Positions 43,050 to 50,608 are shown, numbered from the stretch's first letter. The stretch: DNA of 64,000 bases from Anaerolineae bacterium (GCA_022071955.1 JAJVIM010000032.1:88086-152085); one strand, 5' to 3'. The notes: generated from the letters alone by a model not told the origin. Program-made: numbers and translations.

Positions 43050-43108
43050 ATTTGCAAGCAGGCCGTATCTGGCTGCCGGCTCATACGTCTAAAAAGTGTC
43101 AAGGAAAT

Positions 43109-43663
43109 ATGTCTAACGATCTGGAGCAAGCACGTTTACGGCGAGCAAACGCCTTTGACCGGGCTGCGCTGGCCGCAATCTACGATGAATACCAGCAACC
43201 CATTTACCGCTACGTCTACCGCAACGTGGGCGAGGTGGAGATAGCGCGCGATCTCACCGCCGAGGTATTTCATCGTTTTTTGCAGGCCATTCAGCGCGAG
43301 CAGGGGCCAACCCGGCATTTGCGGGCATGGCTGTATCGTGCTGCCCACAACAGCGTGATTGACCATTTTCGCCGGCAAAAACACCGGCAGCACCTGCCGT
43401 TAAACGAGGAGCTGGTCAACACCCGCGATGACCCGGTTACTCTGGCCGAAGGACGCCTGTCGGCGGCGGCGGTTAGGGCCGCGCTGCAAGAACTCACCGA
43501 CGACCAGCGTCAGGTCATCATCCTGAAATTCATCGAAGGGCTATCCAATGCCGAAGCGGCCAACGTGCTGGACAAACCCATCGGCGCGATCAAGTCGCTC
43601 CAGCATCGGGCATTGGCAGCGTTACAACGGCATCTGGCGGTGCCGCAACAGGAGATGTGGTAA
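43109..43663 (+). CDS. ECF-type sigma-70 family RNA polymerase sigma factor
   Basis: A 184-residue sigma factor. Region 2 (about 15-85) has YRYVYRNVGEVEIARDLTAEVFHRFL and RAWLYRAAHNSVIDHFRR; region 4 (about 120-175) has LQELTDDQRQVIILKFIEGLSNAEAANVL, a helix-turn-helix for -35 recognition. The ATG at 43109 has AAGGA upstream; the frame is open far into the cytochrome gene but that part is out of context. Its stop codon overlaps the next start (TAATG), pairing it with the DUF5667-like membrane protein. It is the first gene after the bc complex and may direct transcription of envelope or respiratory genes. Confidence 0.9.
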   Translation: MSNDLEQARLRRANAFDRAALAAIYDEYQQPIYRYVYRNVGEVEIARDLTAEVFHRFLQAIQREQGPTRHLRAWLYRAAHNSVIDHFRRQKHRQHLPLNEELVNTRDDPVTLAEGRLSAAAVRAALQELTDDQRQVIILKFIEGLSNAEAANVLDKPIGAIKSLQHRALAALQRHLAVPQQEMW

Positions 43664-45195
43664 TGATGGACTTTGACACGATTTTAGACACCGCCGCCAA
43701 CCGGCTGATCGGCGGCGAACCGCTGCCGTCAATTTTGGCCGATGACCCGGCCAACGCCGAATCGCTTGGCCCGCTGCTCAGTGTGGCGGCCTCGCTGGAT
43801 GGCGCTCTGCCCGTGCAACTGCCCGCCCCCAACCAATTTCAGGCTGACCGCGACGCGTTTTTGGCCCAGGTTCAGTTTTTGCAGCAGCAGCCCGTACCTG
43901 TGCCGCTGCCCGTGCGTCTCAAAGAGTGGATCGTTGGCATCTTTCCCGGACTATTTTCCAACAGAACTTACTCAGGAAAGGAACACCCTCGTATGAGCAG
44001 CCTTTTAATTAAAGCGATGTTAGTTTTTGGTTTGGTACTGGGCACAACCGGCGGTACCGCCGTAATGGCCGCCAACAGCCTGCCCGACTCACCCCTGTTC
44101 CCGCTCAAACTGTCAATGGAACAGGCTCGCCTGATGGTAGCCGGTGACCCGGCCGAGCAGGCCCAACTGCGACTGGAAATGGCTCAGGTTCGCGCCCAGG
44201 AAATGACTCAACTGGCTTTGCAGGGCGATGTGCCCGATGAAGCAGTCCAGACCCGTTTGCAGCAGCAACTCAATCTGGCGCTCCAGTTGGCCGCCGGGCT
44301 GGACAACGGGCAGATGCTCGGCGTTTTAACCCAGGCCAGGGCGATGGTTCAGGCCCAAACCCAGCAGATGACGCAAGCCCAGGCTCAGGTTGGCGAGCCG
44401 GCGCAATCGGCTTTGCAGCAGGCCACCCGGGCGATGCAGCAATTTGGCCGGGACGTTGAAACCGGTCTGGCCGACCCGCTGGCCTTCCGCAATCGGTTTG
44501 GCTTTGGCCGCCCGGCCGACGCGCCCGAACCGCTCTCGCCCGAGCCGCAGCAAAAACAGCAGGTCGGCCCGCCGGAAGAAGCTCCTGCCGCCGGCCCCGG
44601 CCCCAACGAGGACCCGACCGGCCCCAAATGTCCCGCCGGTGACTGCGAGCCGGTCCGCACCCGGCAGCAAAGCAGCCAGGGCGATGAACTGCCCGCCGGC
44701 GCGCAAAATCAGCATCAGTACGGCCAGGATGCCGAAAAACCCGCTAACCCGGATTGCCCCGGCGGCGACTGCGAGCCGGTTGGCGATGCCAATAAGTACG
44801 GCCAGGGTGATACCACCGGCGGTCCGCACGGCGATCAGGATTGCACGTCTGATTGCGAGCCGGCTGGCGATGAGAACAAGTACGGCCAGGATGACGACAA
44901 CAGCGGCGGTCCGCACGGCGATCAGGATTGCACGTCTGATTGCGAGCCGGTTGGCGATGAGAACAAGTACGGCCAGGATGACGACACCGGCGGCCCCAAC
45001 GGCGATTCGGCTGAAGAGCCGGCGCAACAGCAAAATAAGGAACAGGAACAATCGACGCAACAGGCCGAGCCAGCACCCCAGCCCCAGCCGGAACCGCAGC
45101 CCGCGCCCGATAACAGCGGCAGCAGCGACAGCGGTGGCTCCAGCAATAGCGGCGGCTCCAGTGATAGTGGCGGTGGTGGCGGCGGCAAAAAATAA
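43663..45195 (+). CDS. DUF5667-like membrane protein with Cys-containing tandem repeats, probable anti-sigma partner
   Basis: A 510-residue protein. Residues 1-90 are cytoplasmic and helical, as in anti-sigma factors. A membrane helix (about 113-133) follows, then NSLPDSPLFPLKLSMEQARL, the hallmark of DUF5667, and a Gln/Ala-rich helical region to about 270. The tail (about 300-510) has four repeats around DCEPxGDxNKYGQ, each with a Cys-x3/4-Cys pair, then Pro/Gln and Ser/Gly runs. The start overlaps the sigma stop by one base and uses GGAG at 43651. Position and topology suggest it holds the sigma factor at the membrane. The repeats look recently expanded. Confidence 0.78.
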   Translation: MMDFDTILDTAANRLIGGEPLPSILADDPANAESLGPLLSVAASLDGALPVQLPAPNQFQADRDAFLAQVQFLQQQPVPVPLPVRLKEWIVGIFPGLFSNRTYSGKEHPRMSSLLIKAMLVFGLVLGTTGGTAVMAANSLPDSPLFPLKLSMEQARLMVAGDPAEQAQLRLEMAQVRAQEMTQLALQGDVPDEAVQTRLQQQLNLALQLAAGLDNGQMLGVLTQARAMVQAQTQQMTQAQAQVGEPAQSALQQATRAMQQFGRDVETGLADPLAFRNRFGFGRPADAPEPLSPEPQQKQQVGPPEEAPAAGPGPNEDPTGPKCPAGDCEPVRTRQQSSQGDELPAGAQNQHQYGQDAEKPANPDCPGGDCEPVGDANKYGQGDTTGGPHGDQDCTSDCEPAGDENKYGQDDDNSGGPHGDQDCTSDCEPVGDENKYGQDDDTGGPNGDSAEEPAQQQNKEQEQSTQQAEPAPQPQPEPQPAPDNSGSSDSGGSSNSGGSSDSGGGGGGKK

Positions 45196-45223
45196 AACCC
45201 TCCCGGTCCTCCCGGCAAAATGG

Positions 45224-45256
45224 GGTTCGGCCTTTGGTCGAGCCTCATTTTTATTT
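45224..45256 (+). terminator. Probable intrinsic terminator after the sigma/DUF5667 genes
   Basis: A six-pair stem GGTTCG / CGAGCC (one G-U pair) at 45224-45244 is followed by TCATTTTTATTT. The stem is modest but is placed just after the stop and before promoter B. Confidence 0.45.
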
Positions 45257-45282
45257 GGTTCAACCCCAAAAATTAAAACTTT

Positions 45283-45325
45283 CTCATCAATGGTTCACAG
45301 AAATTTCACTGCGGCCCTCTAAACT
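45283..45325 (+). promoter_or_regulatory. Activator-type promoter B: three [CT]TCA[TC] boxes, 11-bp period, 10 bp before -10
   Basis: CTCAT (45283-45287), TTCAC (45294-45298) and TTCAC (45305-45309) are followed by a 10-bp spacer and -10 TAAACT (45320-45325). The CC1 start codon is about 39 bases beyond. Box spacing and distance to the -10 are identical to promoters A and C. Confidence 0.7.
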
Positions 45326-45364
45326 GTCATCAAGTGACCATAAAATGATGAAAGGAATACGATA

Positions 45365-45880
45365 ATGAAGGTTGTAGGCGCAGTTTTAGCGGTAGGAATA
45401 ACTTTTGTGGTAGTTTGGGCAGTGGCAGTGTTTAGCTTTTTCCCCACCCAGACACCGCCGGTCAATCCCCAGCCGCAGGTTGTTCAACAGCTCCCGCCCT
45501 TGCCCGCCGCGCCGACCGGCAGCGATCCCGCCCAACTGGAAACCGCCGTGGCCCAACGCGAGGCCGTTTATCACGATCAGATTGCCAAATTGCAGCAGGC
45601 GCTCCAGGAACGGCAGACCACCTATCAAGGCCAGATGCAAACCCTGAGCGGTCAGTTAGCCGCCAGCCAGAGCCAGTTGGAACAGTTGCACGCTCAGGAA
45701 CAGGCGCTTCAGGCACAAATTCAGCAACTGGAAGCCGCCCGCGCCGACCGGCAGGGGCAGTATCAGGCGCAATTGGCGCAGGCCCAGCCGCAATATCAGG
45801 CCCGCTTTGATGAAATGCAAACCATGATCAACGATCTTAAAACCAAACTGGCCGAAGCAAATGCCCAGCTCGGCCGTTAA
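45365..45880 (+). CDS. Membrane-anchored coiled-coil protein (CC1 type, second copy)
   Basis: A 171-residue protein: N-terminal helix (about 3-25), a Pro-rich linker (TPPVNPQPQ, QLPPLPAAP) and a Gln-rich coiled coil (about 55-171). It is a paralogue of the 34908-35390 protein in length, order of parts and the LEQLHAQEQALQAQIQQLE segment. It is the first gene behind promoter B; the CC2-type gene follows 43 bases after its stop. No named domain is recognised. A periplasmic or wall-spanning structural or signalling role is inferred only from topology and its link to the two-component system. Confidence 0.75.
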   Translation: MKVVGAVLAVGITFVVVWAVAVFSFFPTQTPPVNPQPQVVQQLPPLPAAPTGSDPAQLETAVAQREAVYHDQIAKLQQALQERQTTYQGQMQTLSGQLAASQSQLEQLHAQEQALQAQIQQLEAARADRQGQYQAQLAQAQPQYQARFDEMQTMINDLKTKLAEANAQLGR

Positions 45881-45923
45881 TCCGGCTTATCGTTAGTATT
45901 TATTTGGAAAAGGAGACACTTTT

Positions 45924-46595
45924 ATGAAACGCAACTTTGCTCTGATTACTGCCGGCGGTGTAACGATGGTGCTGGCAATTGTATCACTCATTACTGTTTT
46001 ATCCGCGTTTGCCGCCCCAACTGCGGCCAATCCGCAACCCGAAGCCCTGCCGCAGGCGCAGGTAAACACCATCCTTTCTGCGCCACAACCGGCCAGCGCG
46101 GCTGACTCCAACGCTGCCTTTGAAGCGGCGCTCAAAGAAAGAGAATCGGCATTGCAAGGCCAGCTTCAGCAGTTGCAGCAGGCCATCGCCGATCTCGACG
46201 CCACATCGCAGCAGCAGATTGCCAACCTGCAAAACCAACTTGTCGGCGTTCAAAATGAAACCAGCCAGACCAGCGCCAATCTTGAAAATTTGCAGGCTAA
46301 CGCTGCCGCGCTGCAACAGGCTATTCAGGCCGATGGCGCTGCTTACGAAGGTGAGGTCAATACGATGGCCGCCGCTGAAACCCAAATGCGCCAGCAAATC
46401 GATGCGCTGAACTCGCAGTTGAGCGCCGCGTACAATGAAATTGCCCAGCGGCAGGCCGCCGCTATGGCCGCCGCTCAAGCCGCCTATAACAGCGGCGGCG
46501 GGGGCGGTGGTGGCGGCGGCGGTGGTGGTCACCACGATGACGACCACGGCGAACGCGAACATGAAAATGAGCACGAACACGAAAACGATGATTGA
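45924..46595 (+). CDS. Membrane-anchored or exported coiled-coil protein with polyglycine and His/Asp/Glu tail (CC2 type)
   Basis: A 223-residue protein: a hydrophobic N-terminal segment (about 7-30, ending AFAAP, so a cleavable signal is possible), a Pro/Ala linker, and a Gln/Ala-rich coiled coil (about 65-185). A run of 12 glycines then leads to a tail of His, Asp and Glu residues (HHDDDHGEREHENEHE) ending in DD. AAAGGAG precedes the ATG. The tail could bind divalent metal ions. It is the counterpart of the 34205-34897 protein, whose tail is Ser/Lys/Asp/His-rich. It lies between the CC1 gene and a lipoprotein gene in one operon. Confidence 0.75.
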   Translation: MKRNFALITAGGVTMVLAIVSLITVLSAFAAPTAANPQPEALPQAQVNTILSAPQPASAADSNAAFEAALKERESALQGQLQQLQQAIADLDATSQQQIANLQNQLVGVQNETSQTSANLENLQANAAALQQAIQADGAAYEGEVNTMAAAETQMRQQIDALNSQLSAAYNEIAQRQAAAMAAAQAAYNSGGGGGGGGGGGGHHDDDHGEREHENEHEHENDD

Positions 46596-46656
46596 GATCG
46601 GGTTCGCGCCAGAATTGACACCGACGAATTATTTTGAATGACATAAGGATTATCCG

Positions 46657-47424
46657 ATGACTGAGAAAACGAAACTCGCTGCCCGTAAAGATAACCTCAA
46701 ACTGGCGCTAACCGCTCTGGGATTGACCGGCCTGGTAACCGGCTGCAGCGGGCAAAATCCACTGGTCAAACAGGTGAATGCCCAGGCTCCGGCTACACCC
46801 ACTCCCACCTTTACCCCCAGCCCCCAGCCGCCAACGCCAACCGCCACGCCAATGCCATCGCCAACGTTTACCCCCTCGCCCAGCCCGACTCCGTGGCCCA
46901 CCTTCACGCCGATGCCCACCGCCACCCCCTGGGCAGCGCCGGTAGCCTGGAAGCCGGCTTCGCTGGCGCTGCCGGTGCTGGAACCCATTCCGGTGGCGCC
47001 TACCCGCGTGGCCATTACCGGGCTGCTGCCGGTGAGTTATTCGCCGCCGGATGGGGTCGATGTTTTTGGCGGCACGCTGCTGCGCTGGGAATATGGCGGC
47101 GAGCTGGCCGAAGATGAGTGGTTTGATATTAAAATCAAACCGTTTGGCAGTAACGATTCGGTATTTGTTGATTGGTCCAAAAACAAGGAGTATAACCTTG
47201 GCCCCTGGGCCGGCTGGACACCGGGCCTCTACACTTGGCAAATTGGCGTGGTTAAAGGCTACAAAGAAGGCGATACCAAACACTTTATCGCGGATACCGG
47301 CCGCGACAGCCAGCCGTTTGTTATCAAATGGCAGGGTGGCGGCGGAGGCGGAGGCGGCGCTGGTGGAGGCGGCGGTGCTGCTGCCGGAGGCGGCGGAGGC
47401 GGCGGGCGTTCCGGGGGGTCGTAA
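46657..47424 (+). CDS. Putative lipoprotein with Pro/Thr stalk, beta domain and glycine-rich tail ending RSGGS
   Basis: A 255-residue protein of no recognised family. The signal region ends in lipobox LVTGC, Cys30. A Pro/Thr/Ser-rich stalk (about 46-90) follows, then a compact domain (about 110-225) with LRWEYGGELAEDEWFDIKI and WTPGLYTWQIGVV, which resembles the fibronectin/Ig-like modules found in surface proteins, and a Gly-rich tail with C-terminus GGGRSGGS. The small protein at 62424-62864 ends in NRSGGS. It is the third gene behind promoter B after the CC1 and CC2 genes, and likely sits on the outer face of the membrane with them. Confidence 0.72.
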   Translation: MTEKTKLAARKDNLKLALTALGLTGLVTGCSGQNPLVKQVNAQAPATPTPTFTPSPQPPTPTATPMPSPTFTPSPSPTPWPTFTPMPTATPWAAPVAWKPASLALPVLEPIPVAPTRVAITGLLPVSYSPPDGVDVFGGTLLRWEYGGELAEDEWFDIKIKPFGSNDSVFVDWSKNKEYNLGPWAGWTPGLYTWQIGVVKGYKEGDTKHFIADTGRDSQPFVIKWQGGGGGGGGAGGGGGAAAGGGGGGGRSGGS

Positions 47425-47853
47425 CGCTCAATGGTTAAACTGAGGGTGAGGATCAGTATGTTGGGTATAAAATTGGCCTGGCATCAAAAATTAATAGTGC
47501 TGGCCGGCCTGCCATGGCAGCCGGCACGCCATCTACCCCACCAACCAGCCCAACGACAACATCCAGTCGATTCTGCTTCAGGGTAAACCCGGCACTCTGG
47601 ATATCTGCACCGTGTGTCACACCCGCCAACCAGACCGCAGCGAAGGTCCACACCGCGGCGGAAATGATTGAGTTGATTTTAAGGTATTTTTGACGTAACT
47701 TTTTTACCCATTTTACGACAGTAAATTGGACTGACTGCACTTTAATAAGTGGGATCGGTTGTAGCACGCTGCCCATCAGGTTCCCGTCAATATGCAAAAA
47801 TCGATGGTGGGTTTTTTGCAGTGATGAACTAAGCGTGAGGGAGATTGATCCAG
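47425..47853 (+). other. Gap with cytochrome remnant and a hairpin before the orphan regulator
   Basis: The 429-bp gap has no intact gene. It holds the multihaem-cytochrome remnant (47498-47671) and a TGCAAAAA/TTTTTGCA inverted repeat (47793-47820). The remainder is AT-richer than its surroundings, with no promoter that I can defend. Confidence 0.6.
47498..47671 (+). pseudogene. 3' remnant of a second multihaem cytochrome c gene
   Basis: Read in the frame starting at 47498, 57 codons give a stretch nearly identical to residues 481-540 of the seven-haem cytochrome at 48640-50433, including ACH and CTVCH haem motifs and AIYPTNQPNDNIQS. It has no start codon, a TAG lies immediately upstream in frame, and it ends at TGA (47669-47671). 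The first CxxCH is broken (CWPACH). It lies about 1 kb from the intact gene and in inverted orientation, which points to duplication followed by decay. Confidence 0.85.
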
Positions 47854-48567
47854 ATGAACGTTTCTAAAACTGCGCTGGTCGCCAGTTGCGATCCTGATAT
47901 TATCCGGATAATCGAGTTTTGCCTGACACAGGAAGGGTTTTGCGTGTTGGTGACCCAACAGGGTGAGCGCGTATATGAAATGCAGCAGGCGGCGCAGCCT
48001 GATCTGGTTGTGCTTGATGCCGATCTGCCCGAGCCGGATGGCTGGCAACTATGCCAGTTGATCCGAAAGAACAGCCCGGTGCCAATTGTTATGTTAGCCG
48101 GCGTCAAAAGCCTAGAAAATCTAATCACTGGCCTGGAAATGGGCGCTGACGAGTGCCTGATTAAACCGATCAACTGCCGAGAAGCCCTGGCCCGGATCAA
48201 CGCCATTTTCCGGCGAATTGGGTTTACTCATCCTCCCCAGCCGGAGACGCGGATAAGAATTGGCGATCTCAGCCTGGATAAAATCACCTACAAAGTATAC
48301 AAAGGCGGCCAGGAATTACTTTTGCGCCAAAAAGAGTACGATTTACTCAACACGTTGATGTCCAGCCCCGGCAAAGTTCTCAGCCGGGCCGAACTGCTGG
48401 ACCAGGTGTGGGGCATTGATTGGCTGGGCGACACCCGCACCCTGGATGTGCATATTCGCTGGGTGCGAATAAAAATCGAAGAGGAGCCCAGCGAGCCGCG
48501 CTACATCCAAACCGTGCGCGGCGTTGGTTACCGATTTGTCAGCCCCGCCGAACTGTCTTTGCAATAA
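47854..48567 (+). CDS. Orphan OmpR/PhoB-family response regulator
   Basis: A 237-residue regulator: receiver with D13/D15 in the acidic pocket, phosphoacceptor D55 (VVLDADLP) and KPI lysine, then a winged-helix domain (about 135-235) with RTLDVHIRWVRIKIEE and YIQTVRGVGYRF. The ATG at 47854 has GAGGGAG ten bases upstream; an alternative TTG at 47845 would be too close to it. No kinase gene is adjacent. It stands between the second coiled-coil operon and the multihaem cytochrome and is an alternative candidate to bind the 11-bp-period boxes. Confidence 0.88.
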   Translation: MNVSKTALVASCDPDIIRIIEFCLTQEGFCVLVTQQGERVYEMQQAAQPDLVVLDADLPEPDGWQLCQLIRKNSPVPIVMLAGVKSLENLITGLEMGADECLIKPINCREALARINAIFRRIGFTHPPQPETRIRIGDLSLDKITYKVYKGGQELLLRQKEYDLLNTLMSSPGKVLSRAELLDQVWGIDWLGDTRTLDVHIRWVRIKIEEEPSEPRYIQTVRGVGYRFVSPAELSLQ

Positions 48568-48586
48568 CAATTAAAGTGTCAACAAC

Positions 48587-48615
48587 AAAAACGCCGGTTT
48601 TTTACCGGCGTTTTT
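48587..48615. terminator. Bidirectional intrinsic terminator
   Basis: Stem AAAAACGCCGGT / ACCGGCGTTTTT (48587-48598 and 48604-48615) with a five-T loop. It lies between the convergent regulator and multihaem cytochrome genes and serves both. Confidence 0.9.
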
Positions 48616-48639
48616 GCTTTGGGTGGACTTAAATTCCGG

Positions 48640-50433
48640 TTACGGCGCCAGATAGTTGTTGGCCGCCGCCAGTACATCGTAAATATCAACCACGCCGTCG
48701 CTGTTCAGATCGGCGGTGGTGTTGCTGCTGCCAAAACTGGCACTGATTGAAACCATATCCAAAATATCGATGACGCCATCGTTGTTGACGTCACCGGCAG
48801 TGGGGGCGCTTTGGCCGCGCATGCTGCTCTCGGCTCCTTCGCCGTGGGGGCCTTCGCCGTTGGGGGTGTTGGTGTGGCACACCCGGCATTTTTCAATGGT
48901 GCCGGCCTCGCCCTGGAGCAGAATCGACTGGATGTTGTCGTTGGGCTGGTTGGTGGGGTAGATGGCGTGCTGGCTGCCGTGGCAGGCCTGGCAGTACACC
49001 CCACCGTGCCCCGTGGAAAAGCGGTAAAGTTTGCCCGTATTTTCGGCGTGACCTTCGTGGCACTCGCCGCAGCGCGGCTCATCGAGCCACGGCCGGCGGG
49101 CCGGGTTGGCCACATCGGCCATGTTGCCGTGGCAATCCTGGCAGGTCATCCCTTCCTGGGCCATCGCGCCGCGCAAACATTTGGTGGTTGGCCCGGGGTG
49201 ACACTGATAGCAGGTGCCTTCCATTGTAAAGTCATCGATCTGCCGGTGCTTGCTGTGCATGGCCAAAGACAGGTTGGGGACGCCCGCCTGCCCCGGCGTG
49301 CCCAGCGCGTTGGAACCGTGGCAACCGGCGCACAGCACCGGTCGCTGGTCCATTAAATGAGTGCCCTCTTTCTGATCGTGCAGGGTCAGAATGTTCTGTT
49401 TGAGCGTGGGCATGGCGATGTTGGGGTTGGCCCGACCGTTGTCGTTGTGGCAATTCTGGCAATTCATTTCGGTGGAGACCGGGGCCACGGTTTGGGTGGT
49501 GGCCAGCACGTTGCCGGCGCTGTCTTTGGCCACCAGCTCGGCCAGTTGGTAGGGGTAGGGGGTGGTTGGGGCGCTGTCGCGGTATTCCGTCAGCGGGATG
49601 CCTTCGGCGGCAAAATGATCACCCTTTGGCTCCATTTCGCCGGTCAGGCCAAAACCTTTCAGCCCCACATTGAGCGGCAAATCAATGCCAAACAACTTGT
49701 CTTCATAATCCCAAAAGTTGGTTTTGCTGGCCGATTCGCTGTTGTCGATAAAACTGTACTCCACGGTAACGCCCTGAGTGACAATTTGCGGCTCGGTACC
49801 GCGGCGGATAACCTGCGCCCACAGGGTGTTGTACGGCGGCAGCACCGAAAAGTCTTCAAAGCTGGGGTCCATGCAGTGCATGCCCAGATCGTTCCAGCCG
49901 ATCAGCACATACTGACTTTGGCCGGCGGGTGGCTGGCCGCCGTTGTCCCCGCCGCCGGTATTATCGTTGGTATTGTCGCCGGTATTGTCGTTGCCGTTGT
50001 CCCCACCGCCGGTATTGTCGTTGCCGTTGTCGCCAGTATTGTCGTTGGTGTTATCGTTGTTATTTTCTTCGTTATTATTGTCTTCCCGTTTTTTGTTTTC
50101 TTCTTTTTGTTTTTCCTGTTCTCGTTGCGCTTCGCCGCATTTTTTGGCTTCTTCGCTTTGCAGCCGGGTGGCCAGATTCTGGCCATCGCGTTCAAAATAT
50201 TTTACGCTGGCGCATGCACCCGGGTCGAGCGGCCCTTTTTCTTCTTTGATTTTGGTTTTGTCGCTTACCTCAAACGATTTGCCGCCAACCACCCAGGTGC
50301 CAACAAGGCTGCCATCTGGCCGGCTGGCAACGGTTCCCCGCCATTCCCGGTCGTCGTCGGCCCGGGTAATGAGCGGGGTAAAAATAATGAGTAAAACAAA
50401 CAAACTAAGCAAGATCCATTTTAAGTTTTTCAT
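48640..50433 (-). CDS. Seven-haem c-type cytochrome with Asn-rich linker and C-terminal dockerin
   Basis: A 597-residue exported protein. Signal helix 4-22; DUF5666-like beta domain (about 28-95); charged coiled coil (95-117); Asn/Asp/Gly repeat linker (118-165); a domain to about 320; then seven CxxCH sites at C325, C368, C408, C431, C455, C481 and C516; and a type I dockerin (547-597) with two calcium loops (DVNNDGVIDILD, DLNSDGVVDIYD). AGGAAGGAG lies before the ATG at 50433. It probably transfers electrons at the cell surface. The dockerin implies binding to a cohesin-like partner, none of which is visible here. A decayed partial duplicate lies at 47498. Confidence 0.9.
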   Translation of the reverse strand: MKNLKWILLSLFVLLIIFTPLITRADDDREWRGTVASRPDGSLVGTWVVGGKSFEVSDKTKIKEEKGPLDPGACASVKYFERDGQNLATRLQSEEAKKCGEAQREQEKQKEENKKREDNNNEENNNDNTNDNTGDNGNDNTGGGDNGNDNTGDNTNDNTGGGDNGGQPPAGQSQYVLIGWNDLGMHCMDPSFEDFSVLPPYNTLWAQVIRRGTEPQIVTQGVTVEYSFIDNSESASKTNFWDYEDKLFGIDLPLNVGLKGFGLTGEMEPKGDHFAAEGIPLTEYRDSAPTTPYPYQLAELVAKDSAGNVLATTQTVAPVSTEMNCQNCHNDNGRANPNIAMPTLKQNILTLHDQKEGTHLMDQRPVLCAGCHGSNALGTPGQAGVPNLSLAMHSKHRQIDDFTMEGTCYQCHPGPTTKCLRGAMAQEGMTCQDCHGNMADVANPARRPWLDEPRCGECHEGHAENTGKLYRFSTGHGGVYCQACHGSQHAIYPTNQPNDNIQSILLQGEAGTIEKCRVCHTNTPNGEGPHGEGAESSMRGQSAPTAGDVNNDGVIDILDMVSISASFGSSNTTADLNSDGVVDIYDVLAAANNYLAP

Positions 50434-50537
50434 TGTGATCACTCCTTCCTGAGCAGAGTCTAACATAATCGGGCCGGAGGCTGGTTAAATCTAACTTAAA
50501 TCTTATGAAGTTATAACTATCGAAAAATGAAAGATTT

Positions 50538-50580
50538 CTCATTATTGGTTCATCAATCTGTCACGCGCGGGCTGTACAAT
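50538..50580 (+). promoter_or_regulatory. Activator-type promoter A: three boxes, 11-bp period, 10 bp before -10
   Basis: CTCAT (50538-50542), TTCAT (50549-50553) and GTCAC (50560-50564), a 10-bp spacer, then -10 TACAAT (50575-50580). The apbE ATG is about 28 bases beyond. The last box, in CTGTCAC context, equals a classical Pho-box half site. It also lies upstream of the divergent multihaem cytochrome. Confidence 0.72.
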
Positions 50581-50608
50581 AAAAATAGCCAACTACAGGA
50601 GCACCCCA

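Noticed and set aside
42773..43108. N-terminal extension of the sigma factor frame into the cytochrome gene
   Set aside because: It overlaps the triple-haem cytochrome, and the ribosome site and fold start at 43109.
47453..47797. Minus-strand open frame of 114 codons over the cytochrome remnant
   Set aside because: It is antisense to the remnant that matches the multihaem cytochrome and has no domain or ribosome site.
50467..50509. A fourth triple-box promoter directed at the multihaem cytochrome
   Set aside because: Only one box (ATGAA at 50505-50509) fits; the positions 11 and 22 bp away do not match and no -10 lies 10 bp beyond, so it is not counted with promoters A-C.
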